This document shows positions 29,533 through 44,787 of a DNA stretch of 64,000 nucleotides, piece by piece; position 1 is the first letter of the stretch, and each line of letters begins with the position of its first letter. The position numbers and the translations under genes are program-made. The notes below the pieces were generated by a model. It was given only the letters and a program-made list of their open reading frames with translations. It did no database searches and was not told the DNA's origin. Origin of the DNA: ZC4RG30 sp965652645 (GTDB lineage Bacteria > Pseudomonadota > Gammaproteobacteria > Steroidobacterales > Steroidobacteraceae). The stretch lies in contig CBFGXE010000013.1 of the NCBI GenBank assembly GCA_965652645.1, positions 1 to 64,000 on the forward strand, written 5' to 3'.

Positions 29533-30723
29533 ATGCAGCCGCCTGTAGCCAGCGCGCTGCCCCCGGGCGAAGGGCCCGTGATCGGCCTGGTGGCCGGGGA
29601 GGCCTCGGGCGACCTGCTGGCGGCGGCGCTGATCGCGGCGCTGCGCGAGCGTTTCCCCGGGGCGCACTTCACGGGTCTGGCCGGCCCGGCCATGCGTGCT
29701 GCCGGCTGCGAGGCGCTGGGCAGCAGCGACGAGCTGGCGGTGATGGGGCTGGTGGAGCCGCTGCGCCACCTGCCGCGCCTCCTGGCACTGCGCGCGAGGC
29801 TGCAGGCCACGTTCATCGAGCGCCGCATCGACCTGTTCGTCGGTGTGGATGCACCGGCCTTCAACCTCGGCCTGGCGCGGCGCCTGCGACGGCAGGGCAT
29901 CCGCACGGCGCAGTACGTGAGCCCGCAGGTGTGGGCCTGGCGCAGGGGAAGGGTGCCCGGCATCGCCCGCAGCGTGGACGCAGTGCTCTGCCTGCTGCCC
30001 TTCGAGCCTGAAGCCTACGCCGGCCATCCCGTGCGCGCCGAGTTCGTCGGCCATCCGCTCGCCCACCAGGTAGCGATGGATTCCGGGCGCCTGGGGGCCC
30101 GCGAGGCGCTCGGACTGGGGCGCGAGGAGACGGTGGTTGCCATCCTTCCCGGCAGTCGGGATGGGGAAGTGCGACGGCTGGGCGCGGATTTCGCGCGCGC
30201 CAGCCTGCGGCTTCGGGAGCGCCACGCGCCGCCGCTGAAGTTCATCGCGCCCATGGCCTCGGCGCACACGGCGCGCCGGTTCGCCGACCAGGTGCGTGAC
30301 ACCGGCGCGGCGATCCAGCTGCTGCCCGGCAGGGCCGATGAGGCCCTGGCCGCCGCGGATGTGGCCCTGGTCGCGTCGGGCACGGCCACCCTGCAGGCCA
30401 TGCTGCATGGCGTGCCGATGGTGGTGGCCTACCGGCTCGCGCCGCTCACGGCCTTCATCGCACGCGACCTGGGGCTGGTGAAGCTGCGGCATTTCTCCCT
30501 GCCCAACCTGCTGGCCGGCGAGGCACTGGTGCCGGAATTTTTCCAGGAAGCAGTGCAGCCGGCACCACTTGCCGAGGCCCTGCAGGCCATGCTCACCGAC
30601 GAGCCGCGGCGCGGTCGGCTGCGGCAGCAGTTCCGCGAAATCCACGGCGCGTTGCGTGCCGGCGGTGCCGGGCGCGCTGCCGACGTCCTCGCTGAGCTGC
30701 TCACGCCGACGCCAGTGGCCTGA
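29533..30723 (+). CDS. lpxB: Lipid-A-disaccharide synthase LpxB
   Basis: GT19 glycosyltransferase that joins UDP-diacylglucosamine and lipid X. 396 aa. The N-terminal AGEASGDLL motif (about 21-29), VSPQVWAWRRGR near 129-140, ILPGSRDGEV and the C-terminal SGTATLQAMLHGVPMVVAY segment are typical. It lies 17 bases after lpxA and ends the lipid A group; yihY follows after 62 bases. Confidence 0.95.
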   Translation: MQPPVASALPPGEGPVIGLVAGEASGDLLAAALIAALRERFPGAHFTGLAGPAMRAAGCEALGSSDELAVMGLVEPLRHLPRLLALRARLQATFIERRIDLFVGVDAPAFNLGLARRLRRQGIRTAQYVSPQVWAWRRGRVPGIARSVDAVLCLLPFEPEAYAGHPVRAEFVGHPLAHQVAMDSGRLGAREALGLGREETVVAILPGSRDGEVRRLGADFARASLRLRERHAPPLKFIAPMASAHTARRFADQVRDTGAAIQLLPGRADEALAAADVALVASGTATLQAMLHGVPMVVAYRLAPLTAFIARDLGLVKLRHFSLPNLLAGEALVPEFFQEAVQPAPLAEALQAMLTDEPRRGRLRQQFREIHGALRAGGAGRAADVLAELLTPTPVA

Positions 30724-30785
30724 CCTGACCACCCGTCGCAGCCGCGCATTGCGCATCCCGCGGTGCCCGCCACATCATTCCGCCC

Positions 30786-31682
30786 ATGGCACTGCATCCA
30801 TGGCTCATCCAGCTGCGCGACGCGGCGAAGATCTGGCTCGACCACAACGCCTTCCAGCACGCTGGCGCGCTGGCCTACTGCACGCTGTTCTCGCTGGCGC
30901 CGCTGGTCATCATCCTGGTGGCCATCGTGGGGGCCGTCTATGGCGAGGAAGCGGCCAGCGGCGAGATATCCGCCGGCATCGGCAACCTCGTCGGGCCGCA
31001 GGCCGCCGCGGCCGTGGAGGATGCCGTGCGGCGCTCGCGTCCGCAGGAGGCCGGCATCCTGCCCACCCTGGTCGGCGTCGGCGCGCTGCTGTTCGGCGCC
31101 ACCACGGTGTTCGCGCAGATGCAGGGCTCGCTGAACGAGTTCTGGGGCGTGCGCGCCAGGCCGGCCCGCAGCGGCCTGCTCACCTTCCTCACGGTGCGGC
31201 TGCTGTCGCTCAGCATGGTGCTGATCATCGGCTTCCTGCTGCTGACCTCCTTCGCGGTCAGCGTCGCCATCACCAGCGTGCTGGAATACGCCGGCCACTG
31301 GTTGCCGGTGCCGAAGGTGGCGGCGGCAGGCGCGGACCTCGCCGTGTCCGTGTTCATCAGCACCATGCTCTTCGGCCTGCTGTACCGCGTGCTGCCGGAC
31401 GTGCACCTGCGCTGGACCGACGTGTGGCGCGGCGCGCTGTTCACGGCGCTGCTGTTCGTGCTTGGCCAGTACCTGATCTCGCTCTATCTCACCCACGTCG
31501 CCACCACTTCGACCTATGGCGCGGCCGGATCGCTGGTGCTGGTGCTGCTGTGGGTGTACTACTCCTCGCTGATCCTGCTGTTCGGCACCGCGCTCACCCG
31601 CGTCACAGTCATGCGCCGCTACGGCCAGGTGACGCCCCGCAAGACCGCCGTGCGCCTGCGCGTGGAGATCGAGGAGCAATAG
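30786..31682 (+). CDS. YihY/BrkB family inner-membrane protein
   Basis: 298 aa polytopic protein with about six hydrophobic segments and the family motifs DHNAFQHAGALAYCTLFSLAPL (split near 20-41) and AAGSLVLVLLWVYYSS near 243-258. YihY/BrkB proteins were once called RNase BN by mistake; their function is unsettled. It sits between lpxB and rnhB, which are adjacent in E. coli. No convincing Shine-Dalgarno precedes the ATG. Confidence 0.85.
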   Translation: MALHPWLIQLRDAAKIWLDHNAFQHAGALAYCTLFSLAPLVIILVAIVGAVYGEEAASGEISAGIGNLVGPQAAAAVEDAVRRSRPQEAGILPTLVGVGALLFGATTVFAQMQGSLNEFWGVRARPARSGLLTFLTVRLLSLSMVLIIGFLLLTSFAVSVAITSVLEYAGHWLPVPKVAAAGADLAVSVFISTMLFGLLYRVLPDVHLRWTDVWRGALFTALLFVLGQYLISLYLTHVATTSTYGAAGSLVLVLLWVYYSSLILLFGTALTRVTVMRRYGQVTPRKTAVRLRVEIEEQ

Positions 31683-31713
31683 CGGGCCTTCCGGCCCCCC
31701 GGAAAACCGGCGC

Positions 31714-31741
31714 TTGAACTGTCCGCCATGCACGGTATCGT
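31714..31741 (+). promoter_or_regulatory. Weak candidate promoter before rnhB-dnaE
   Basis: TTGAAC at 31714-31719 and TATCGT at 31736-31741 with a 16-base spacer, in the 81-base gap after yihY. Each hexamer matches the sigma-70 consensus at four of six positions. It could drive rnhB-dnaE-accA, but chance matches of this quality are common. Confidence 0.25.
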
Positions 31742-31763
31742 TCCCCCCACAGGGGAGAACGAC

Positions 31764-32381
31764 ATGATGGATGGTGCTGGCGCCGCGCGCGCCGGGCGAC
31801 AGGCGGCAGTGATTGCCGGTGTCGACGAAGCAGGGCGCGGCCCGCTGGCCGGGCCGGTCTACGCCGCCGCGGTGGTGCTCGACCCCGCGCGGCCCATCCG
31901 CGGCCTGCGCGACTCCAAGCAGCTTGCACCCGCGCGCCGCGTCGAACTGGCCTGCCGCATCCGCGAGCGCGCCCTGGCGTGGCATGTCGCCTGGGCCGAC
32001 GTGGAGGAGATCGACGCGCTGAACATCCTGGGCGCGACACTGCTGGCCATGCGGCGGGCGGTGCTGGGACTGGCCCTGCGGCCGCAAGTGGTGATGGTGG
32101 ATGGCAACCGCCTGCCGCCACTGGCGGACTGCTGCGACCGGGCCGAGGCCGTGGTGCAGGGGGACGCGCTGGTGCGCGCCATCAGTGCGGCCTCCATCCT
32201 CGCCAAGGTGGCGCGCGACGAGGTGATGTCGGCGGCCGATGCCGCCTATCCGGGCTACCAGCTGTGCAGCCACAAGGGCTATGGCACGCCGGAACACCTG
32301 GAGGCGCTGGCCCGGCTGGGCCCGTGCGCGCTGCACCGCCGATCGTTCGAACCGGTGCGATCTGCGGATAAAAGCTTTTAG
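31764..32381 (+). CDS. rnhB: Ribonuclease HII
   Basis: Removes ribonucleotides and RNA from DNA duplexes. 205 aa. The first catalytic Asp and Glu are in AGVDEAGRGPLAG, then LRDSKQL, the third acidic residue in VVMVDGN, and SAASILAKVARD. The ATG at 31764 is chosen because GGGGAG lies about 6 bases before it; an in-frame ATG at 31728 lacks one. The 3' end carries an AT palindrome, TAAAAGCTTTTA at 32369-32380, unusual in this GC-rich DNA. dnaE starts 5 bases later. Confidence 0.95.
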   Translation: MMDGAGAARAGRQAAVIAGVDEAGRGPLAGPVYAAAVVLDPARPIRGLRDSKQLAPARRVELACRIRERALAWHVAWADVEEIDALNILGATLLAMRRAVLGLALRPQVVMVDGNRLPPLADCCDRAEAVVQGDALVRAISAASILAKVARDEVMSAADAAYPGYQLCSHKGYGTPEHLEALARLGPCALHRRSFEPVRSADKSF

Positions 32382-32386
32382 AAAAC

Positions 32387-35899
<3,513 letters not shown>

Positions 35900-35941
35900 C
35901 CTTCGGCCCCTCACCACCAACCCGCAGGGACATCAGCGCCC

Positions 35942-36907
35942 ATGGCCCTGAGTTTTCTGGATTTCGAGCAGCCGATCGCCGAACTTGAGGCGAAGATCGA
36001 GGAGCTGGGACATGTCAGCTCCGACTCCAAGGTCAACATCGCCGAGGAGATCAGCCGGCTGCAGCGCAAGAGCCGCCAGCTCACCACCACCATCTTCGCC
36101 TCGCTCACGCCGTGGCAGATCACCCAGCTCGCGCGCCATCCCCAGCGGCCCTACACGCTCGACTACGTGAAACGCATCTGCGACGAGTTCACCGAGCTGC
36201 ACGGCGACCGCATGTTCGGTGACGACGCGGCGATTGTCGGCGGCCTGGCCCGCATCGACGGCCAGCCGGTGATGCTGATCGGCCACCAGAAGGGCCGCGA
36301 TACCAAGGAGCGCGTGCGCCGCAACCATGGCATGCCCAAGCCGGAGGGCTACCGCAAGGCGCTGCGCCTGATGCGCACCGCGGAGCGCTTCAACCTGCCC
36401 GTGATCACCATGATCGACACCATGGGAGCCTATCCGGGCGTGTCGAGCGAGGAGCGCGGACAGAGCGAGGCCATCGCGCGCAACCTGTTCGAGATGTCCA
36501 CCCTGGAGGTGCCCATCGTCAGCGTGGTGATCGGCGAGGGCGGCTCCGGCGGCGCACTGGCCATCGGCGTCTGCGATCGCCTGCTGATGCTGCAATACGC
36601 GGTGTATTCGGTGATCTCGCCGGAGGGCTGCGCTTCCATCCTCTGGAAGAGCTCCGACAAGAAGGAGGCGGCCGCCGAGGCCATGGGCATCACTGCCGAC
36701 CGCCTGGCGGAGCTGAACCTGGTGGACGAGGTGCTGGCCGAGCCCCTGGGTGGGGCGCACCGCGACCATGCGGCCATCGCGGCGAAGGTGAAGGAGGGCA
36801 TCCTGAGGCACCTGGCCGACCTCACGCGCCTGTCCACGGAACGCCTGCTCGCGCAGCGCTCCGAGCGACTGTCCTCCTTCGGCGTGTTCACGGACCAGAA
36901 ACCCTGA
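35942..36907 (+). CDS. accA: Acetyl-CoA carboxylase carboxyltransferase alpha subunit
   Basis: Half of the carboxyltransferase that makes malonyl-CoA for fatty-acid synthesis; partner AccD is not in the window. 321 aa, against 319 in E. coli. The N-terminal FLDFEQPIAELEAKIEEL helix, GHQKGRDTKERVRRNHGM and the crotonase-like GEGGSGGALAIG oxyanion region are visible. AGGGA about 10 bases before the ATG supports the start. dnaE-accA adjacency is conserved in gammaproteobacteria. Confidence 0.97.
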   Translation: MALSFLDFEQPIAELEAKIEELGHVSSDSKVNIAEEISRLQRKSRQLTTTIFASLTPWQITQLARHPQRPYTLDYVKRICDEFTELHGDRMFGDDAAIVGGLARIDGQPVMLIGHQKGRDTKERVRRNHGMPKPEGYRKALRLMRTAERFNLPVITMIDTMGAYPGVSSEERGQSEAIARNLFEMSTLEVPIVSVVIGEGGSGGALAIGVCDRLLMLQYAVYSVISPEGCASILWKSSDKKEAAAEAMGITADRLAELNLVDEVLAEPLGGAHRDHAAIAAKVKEGILRHLADLTRLSTERLLAQRSERLSSFGVFTDQKP

Positions 36908-36915
36908 TTCCCGCC

Positions 36916-37899
36916 ATGGCGTCGCAGCCAGGCGTGGCGCCGGCGCTGAGTGCGGTCGCGGTGCACGAGGCCCTGCGGAAGCTGGCGGGCGACGGCAAGG
37001 CGCTTCGCTGCGCCGTGGCCTGGTCCGGCGGCCTTGATTCCACCGTCCTGCTGCACGCCCTGCGCACGCGTCCCCCGGAGGGGCCCCGCCTCATGCTGCG
37101 CGCCCTGCATGTTGACCATGGGCTGCAGCCTGCTGCCGCTGCCTTTCGCAACTTCTGCCGGCGCACCGCCAGGCGCTGGCGGCTGCCCCTGGCCGTGCTG
37201 CGGGTGCGGGTGGATGCCAGGGAGGGTGACTCGCTGGAGCAGGCCGCGCGCAACGCCCGTCGCGCGGCGCTGGCCGCCGCGCTCAAGCCGGGCGAACTGC
37301 TGCTCACCGCCCAGCATGCGGATGACCAGCTGGAGACGGTGCTGCTGGCCCTGATGCGCGGCGCCGGACCCAGGGGCCTGGCGGGCATGCCGGCGGCCAT
37401 GCCGCTGCAGCACACGCGGCTGCTGCGTCCGCTGCTGCAGTTCGACCGTGCCGCCATCGCGGCCTACGCCGCCGCCGCCGGACTGGACTGGGTGGAGGAT
37501 CCCACCAATGCCGATGTCCGCTTCGACCGCAACTACCTGCGTGCGGCAGTATTGCCGGCGCTGCGGCAGCGCTGGCCGGCGGCCGCGCGCACCACGCTGC
37601 GCAGCGCCCGCCATTGCGCAGCCGCTGCCCTCGCGCTCGAAGCGCTGGCAGCTCGTGACCTGGACGCTGCCGCGGATGGAGCGGGGCTGGAGATCGCCGT
37701 ACTGCGGCGCTTCGGCGCCGCGCGGCGCAATGCCGTACTGCGCGCCTGGCTGCAGCGCGCAGGCTGCCGCGCGCCCAACGAGCGCCACCTGCGCGAGATC
37801 GAGGCGATGATGGCCGCGCGGCGCGATGCCCATCCACTGCTGCGGCTGCCCGACTGCCTCCTGCGCCGATCAGGCGGTCGGCTGACCATCCATACCTGA
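36916..37899 (+). CDS. tilS: tRNA(Ile)-lysidine synthase TilS, short form
   Basis: Makes lysidine at C34 of the AUA-reading tRNA(Ile). 327 aa, about 100 shorter than E. coli TilS (432). The N-type PP-loop SGGLDS lies at 37-42; LHVDHGLQ, AQHADDQLETVLL and DWVEDPTNADVRFDRNYLR are all present, so the catalytic domain and part of the substrate-binding domain are intact. The C-terminal TilS domain is absent or vestigial. It follows accA by 8 bases. Confidence 0.93.
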   Translation: MASQPGVAPALSAVAVHEALRKLAGDGKALRCAVAWSGGLDSTVLLHALRTRPPEGPRLMLRALHVDHGLQPAAAAFRNFCRRTARRWRLPLAVLRVRVDAREGDSLEQAARNARRAALAAALKPGELLLTAQHADDQLETVLLALMRGAGPRGLAGMPAAMPLQHTRLLRPLLQFDRAAIAAYAAAAGLDWVEDPTNADVRFDRNYLRAAVLPALRQRWPAAARTTLRSARHCAAAALALEALAARDLDAAADGAGLEIAVLRRFGAARRNAVLRAWLQRAGCRAPNERHLREIEAMMAARRDAHPLLRLPDCLLRRSGGRLTIHT

Positions 37900-37999
37900 A
37901 TCTTCTGGCGGCCCGGCATCCGAAAGGGTAGACTGTCGGCCCGTCGTGATCTGTCCCGGCCCGGGGCCGGCGACCTCCAAACTTCCGGCGGTGAATCCC

Positions 38000-39643
<1,644 letters not shown>

Positions 39644-39686
39644 GGCCGCGCGGGGCATTGGCGCCGGCGGCGGGACCGGCACTGCC

Positions 39687-40519
<833 letters not shown>

Positions 40520-40523
<4 letters not shown>

Positions 40524-41818
40524 GCCGTATCGTCGATGTCATCGGGCGCGAAGTGATCGATTCGCGCGGCAATCCCACCGTCGAAGCCGACGTGGTGCTG
40601 GACTCCGGCACCGTGGGCCGCGCCGCGGTGCCCTCGGGAGCCTCCACCGGCACCCGCGAGGCCGTGGAGCTGCGGGACGGCGACAAGGCGCGCTACCTGG
40701 GCAAGGGCGTGCTGAAGGCCGTGGCCAACGTGAATGGCGCGCTGAAGGCCGCAGTCACCGGCATGGACCCGCGCGAACAGGCGGCCATCGACCGCAGGAT
40801 GATCGAGCTGGACGGCACCGACAACAAGGGCCGCCTGGGCGCCAATGCGCTGCTGGCCGTGTCGCTGGCCACGGCGCAGGCCGCAGCTGCCGATGCGAAG
40901 CTGCCGCTGTTCCGCCACCTGGCCACGCTGGATGCGAAGAAGGACCGCGCGCCGGTGATGCCCGTGCCGATGATGAACATCATCAATGGCGGCGCCCATG
41001 CCGACAATTCGCTCGACGTGCAGGAGTTCATGATCCTGCCGGTGGGGGCGCCCTCGCTGCCGGAGGCGCTGCGCTACGGCGCGGAGATCTTCCACACGCT
41101 GAAGAAGATCCTGCACGAAAAGGGCCTGGCCACCTCGGTGGGCGACGAGGGCGGCTTCGCCCCCAACCTGGGCTCGAACGAGGAGGCCATCGGCATCATC
41201 AGCCAGGCCGTCGAGAAGGCCGGCTACCGGCTGGGCGAGGACATCTACCTGGGCCTCGACGTGGCCAGCAGCGAGTTCTACAAGGACGGCAAGTACCACC
41301 TGGAGGGCGAGGGTCGCAGCTTCACTTCGGCCGGGTTCGCCGACTACCTGGCGGGCCTTGCGGCGCGTTATCCGGTCATCACCATCGAGGACGGCATGGC
41401 CGAAGGCGACTGGGAGGGCTGGAAACTGCTCACTGAAAAGCTGGGCAGCAAGGTGCAGCTGGTGGGCGATGACCTGTTCGTCACCAACACGAAGATCCTG
41501 AAGGAGGGCATCCAGAAGAAGGTGGCCAATTCCATCCTGATCAAGGTGAACCAGATCGGCACCCTCACGGAGACCCTGGAGGCCATCGGACTGGCCGAGG
41601 AGGCCCGCTACACCTCGGTGGTGTCGCACCGCTCGGGCGAGACCGAGGACGCCACCATTGCCGACATCGCGGTGGCGGCCGCCTCCACGCAGATCAAGAC
41701 CGGCTCGATGTCGCGCTCGGATCGCATCGCCAAGTACAACCAGCTGCTGCGCATCGAGGGCCTGCTCGGGGGCAAGGTGCGTTATGCCGGGCGGGAGGCG
41801 TTCCCATTTACCCTGTAA
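40520..41818 (+). CDS. eno: Enolase
   Basis: Interconverts 2-phosphoglycerate and PEP, and in many gammaproteobacteria also sits in the RNA degradosome. 432 aa. The DSRGNPTVEADV motif (about 13-24), SVGDEGGFAPNL, TIEDGMAEGDWEGW, QLVGDDLFVTN and SHRSGETED are all present. ATG at 40520 overlaps the kdsA stop (ATGA). Confidence 0.98.
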
Positions 41819-41838
41819 CACGATAACCTCGCGCGACC

Positions 41839-42186
41839 ATGAGGTGGTTCATTGCCGCGCTGGCCGCTGTGTTGGTGCTCCTGCAGTACCGCATCTGGAT
41901 GTCCCCGGACGGCGCGCGCGAGGTCATGCGCCTCGATCGCGCCGTGGCCGAACAGCGCGCCGAGAACGAACGCCTGAAGGAGCGCAACGAGCAGCTTTTT
42001 GCCGAGGTGCGCGACCTGAAGCAGGGCTTCGCTGCGGTGGAAGAGCGGGCGCGCGCCGAACTCGGCCTCATCGCTCCCAACGAAACCTACTTCCAGGTCG
42101 TGCCGCAGGATGACGTGCCGGCCGGCCCGGTGGAGGTGGCACCCGCGGCCGAATCGCCCACCGCGCTGGCCGCCGCGGCCCACTGA
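41839..42186 (+). CDS. ftsB: Cell division protein FtsB
   Basis: Bitopic divisome protein that pairs with FtsL and FtsQ. 115 aa. One membrane segment (about 3-19) is followed by a periplasmic coiled coil (about 25-65, AVAEQRAENERLKERNEQL) and a GLIAPNETYFQVV motif. The last 25 residues are a poorly conserved Ala/Pro-rich tail. Position between eno and ispD is the standard one. Confidence 0.93.
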   Translation: MRWFIAALAAVLVLLQYRIWMSPDGAREVMRLDRAVAEQRAENERLKERNEQLFAEVRDLKQGFAAVEERARAELGLIAPNETYFQVVPQDDVPAGPVEVAPAAESPTALAAAAH

Positions 42187-42900
42187 GTGCATTACTGGCT
42201 GGTCATGCCGGCGGCGGGCAGTGGTCGCCGCTTCGGCGGTGACACGCCCAAGCAATATCTCTTCCTCGGGCAGGCGCGCGTGATCGAGCGCGCGCTGGCG
42301 CCGTTCACCGCGGATGCGCGTTGCCGCGGAATCTGCCTCGCCCTGGATGCCGCCGACAGTCTGTTCGCCACGTTGCCCGTGGCGGCCGGGCCGCGCGTGC
42401 GCACGGTGGCGGGTGGCGAGCGGCGCTGTGATTCCGTGCGCAATGCGCTGGCCGCGCTGGCGCTGCCGGATGACGAGTGGGTGCTGGTGCATGACGCGGC
42501 CCGACCTTGCCTGGGGCGTCCGGACATCGATCGCCTGCTGGCCCTGGCTGGCGCGGATGAGGTGGGCGGCTTGCTGGCGGTGCCGCTGGCCGACACGCTC
42601 AAGCGTGCCGCACCGGGTGACGCAACCTCCCGGGAGGCCGCGCCGCGCGTGGCCGATACCCCGTCGCGCGCCGGCCTGTGGCGCGCATTGACACCGCAGA
42701 TGTTCCGCGCCGGCCTGCTGCGTGATGCCCTTGAGGCGGCACTGGCCGCGGGCCGCGAGCCCACCGATGAGGCGCAGGCCGTGGAGTGGCTCGGCCATGC
42801 GCCGCGGCTCATCGAGGGTGATCCCGGCAACCTGAAGATCACCACGCCAGCCGACCTCAGGCTGGCGGCCGCCTGGCTGGCGCGGGAGAATCAGCCATGA
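42187..42900 (+). CDS. ispD: 2-C-methyl-D-erythritol 4-phosphate cytidylyltransferase IspD
   Basis: Third MEP-pathway enzyme; makes CDP-ME from MEP and CTP. 237 aa. CTP-binding loop PAAGSGRRFGGDTPKQYL is at 8-25; VLVHDAARPC, ADTLKR, TPQMF and PTDEAQAVE follow. The start is GTG 42187, immediately after the ftsB stop. It is separate from ispF, not fused. Confidence 0.95.
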   Translation: MHYWLVMPAAGSGRRFGGDTPKQYLFLGQARVIERALAPFTADARCRGICLALDAADSLFATLPVAAGPRVRTVAGGERRCDSVRNALAALALPDDEWVLVHDAARPCLGRPDIDRLLALAGADEVGGLLAVPLADTLKRAAPGDATSREAAPRVADTPSRAGLWRALTPQMFRAGLLRDALEAALAAGREPTDEAQAVEWLGHAPRLIEGDPGNLKITTPADLRLAAAWLARENQP

Positions 42901-43376
42901 ATTTCCGTATCGGCAGCGGCTTCGACGTGCACGCCTTCGGCCCCGGCGGGCATGTGATGCTGGGCGGCATGCGCATCGCCTGCACGCAGGGCGTGGTGGC
43001 GCATTCAGACGGCGACGTGCTGCTGCATGCCCTCACCGATGCGCTGCTCGGTGCCGCCGGCCTTGGCGACATCGGCCAGCATTTCCCCGATTCCGATGCG
43101 CGCTGGAAGGGTGCCGACAGCACGCAGTTCGTGCGCCATGCCGTGCAGTTGCTGGCAGCCGGGGGATGGAGCATCGTGAATGCCGACCTCACGCTGCTGG
43201 GCGAGACGCCGCGCATCGCCCGCCACCGCGATGCCATCCGTGCCAGCGTGGCCGGCGCGCTGGGCGTGGCGCCGGAGGCCGTGAACCTGAAGGCCACCAC
43301 CACGGAAAAGCTGGGATTCCTGGGGCGCAGCGAGGGCCTCGCGGCCCAGGCCGTGGTGCTGATCACCCGCGCCTGA
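42897..43376 (+). CDS. ispF: 2-C-methyl-D-erythritol 2,4-cyclodiphosphate synthase IspF
   Basis: Fifth MEP-pathway enzyme, a trimer with zinc at the subunit interface. 159 aa. Zinc ligands are D10 and H12 (GFDVHAF) and H44 (DVLLHALTDAL). The C-terminal NLKATTTEKLGFLGRSEGLAAQAV motif is split across 126-149. It overlaps ispD by four bases (ATGA). Confidence 0.96.
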   Translation: MNFRIGSGFDVHAFGPGGHVMLGGMRIACTQGVVAHSDGDVLLHALTDALLGAAGLGDIGQHFPDSDARWKGADSTQFVRHAVQLLAAGGWSIVNADLTLLGETPRIARHRDAIRASVAGALGVAPEAVNLKATTTEKLGFLGRSEGLAAQAVVLITRA

Positions 43377-43384
43377 GCCTGCCT

Positions 43385-43945
43385 TCAGCGCCGGGCGGCC
43401 GGGCCGCGCGCGGGCGAGGGTGCATCCAGCAGCACCAGGATGGCCCCGGAGCCGCCATCCACCTCGCGCGCCGAGGCGAAGGCCAGCACCGCATCGACGC
43501 GACTGAGGAAATGGCTGGCCACCAGCTTCAGCACCGGGCCGCGATGTCCCGAGCGTCGGCCCTTGCCATGGATCACGCGCACCACGCGCGCGCGATGGCG
43601 CATGGCCTCGGCCAGGAACTGGCGCAGCGCCGGTTCCACCATGGCAGCCCGCAGGCCATGCAGGTCGATCTCGCCTTCCACCCGGTACTGGCCCGCACGC
43701 AGGCGCCGGAAAGTTGGCATGGCCACCTGGGGCCGGCGGAACAGCAGCGCATCGCCGGTTTCCTCCACCGGCGCCAGCGGCGAGCCGGCGCCCAGGCTCT
43801 CTTCCAGCACGGCCTTCCGTTCCGCGCGCGCGAACCGTGCACGGGCGCGCGGACGCCGGGGAGAGGAGTCGCTGCGCCCATCGAGGGCCAGGCGCCGCAC
43901 GTCACGCATGGCGTGGCGGAACAACCTCCGGTCCTCATCGTCCAT
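43385..43945 (-). CDS. Smr-domain protein (SmrA-like)
   Basis: 186 aa. The C-terminal Smr domain shows DLHG at 94-97, HGKG at 126-129 and the GGSGA loop at 164-168, as in small MutS-related nucleases. An Arg-rich N-terminal half (about 1-85) precedes it. Proteobacterial Smr proteins cut DNA or RNA, and some act in ribosome rescue; which applies here cannot be told. It is convergent with ispF (8 bases) and divergent from surE (83 bases). Confidence 0.87.
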   Translation of the reverse strand: MDDEDRRLFRHAMRDVRRLALDGRSDSSPRRPRARARFARAERKAVLEESLGAGSPLAPVEETGDALLFRRPQVAMPTFRRLRAGQYRVEGEIDLHGLRAAMVEPALRQFLAEAMRHRARVVRVIHGKGRRSGHRGPVLKLVASHFLSRVDAVLAFASAREVDGGSGAILVLLDAPSPARGPAARR

Positions 43946-44028
43946 GCCTGCCGCCCTCGAGCCCCGCTTCGAGTATTATTGCGCGCGCCGCGCGCCGGCG
44001 TGAATGGCGCGCCGAAGCGCAAGGTCTC

Positions 44029-44787
44029 ATGCATATTCTGGTCAGCAACGACGACGGCTACCGCTCCGACGGCATCCGCCAGCTCAACAGCGCGCTCTCG
44101 CGCCTGGCCCGCACCACCGTGATGGCTCCGGACCGCAACCGCAGCGGCGCCAGCAATTCCCTCACGCTCGACGTGCCGCTGCGCGTGTTCGAGAGCGAGC
44201 CCGGCGTGCATTATGTGATGGGGGGCACGCCCACCGACTGCGTGCACATCGCCATCTCGGGCTACTTCGATTTCGAGTTCGACCTGGTGTGCTCGGGCAT
44301 CAACGACGGGCCGAACCTCGGCGACGACACGCTGTATTCGGGCACCGTGGCCGCCGCCATCGAGGGCCGTTTCCTCGGCCTGCCCACTGTGGCCTTCTCG
44401 CTGTGCATGGAGCCTGACTCCGGGCGCCACTTCGACACCGCCGCGCGGGTGGCCGAGGCGCTGATCGCGCGCCTGCTCGAGTCACCGCTGGAGCGCGGCA
44501 TGACGCTGAACGTCAACGTGCCCGATTTGCCCTACGAACAACTGCGCGGCATCCGCGCCACGCGCCTGGGCGGGCGGCACCGGTCCAAGCCCATCGTCCC
44601 GGTGAAGGATCCGAAGGGCAAGCCGGTGTACTGGATCGGGCCTTCCGGCCCCGGGCAGGATGCGGGCGACGGCACCGACTTCCACGCCATTGCCAATGGC
44701 TACGTTTCGGTGACGCCACTGCAGATCGACCTCACGCGCCATGCGGCGCTGCCCACCCTGGCCGACTGGCTGAAGCCGCTGGCATGA
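44029..44787 (+). CDS. surE: 5'-nucleotidase / survival protein SurE
   Basis: Metal-dependent nucleotidase and exopolyphosphatase linked to stationary-phase survival. 252 aa. Metal ligands D8/D9 in VSNDDGY, then APDRNRSGASNSLT near 35-48 and SGINDGPNLGDD near 92-103. ATG at 44029 follows AAGG by a few bases. Its stop overlaps the pcm ATG by four bases, the classic surE-pcm coupling. Confidence 0.96.
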   Translation: MHILVSNDDGYRSDGIRQLNSALSRLARTTVMAPDRNRSGASNSLTLDVPLRVFESEPGVHYVMGGTPTDCVHIAISGYFDFEFDLVCSGINDGPNLGDDTLYSGTVAAAIEGRFLGLPTVAFSLCMEPDSGRHFDTAARVAEALIARLLESPLERGMTLNVNVPDLPYEQLRGIRATRLGGRHRSKPIVPVKDPKGKPVYWIGPSGPGQDAGDGTDFHAIANGYVSVTPLQIDLTRHAALPTLADWLKPLA

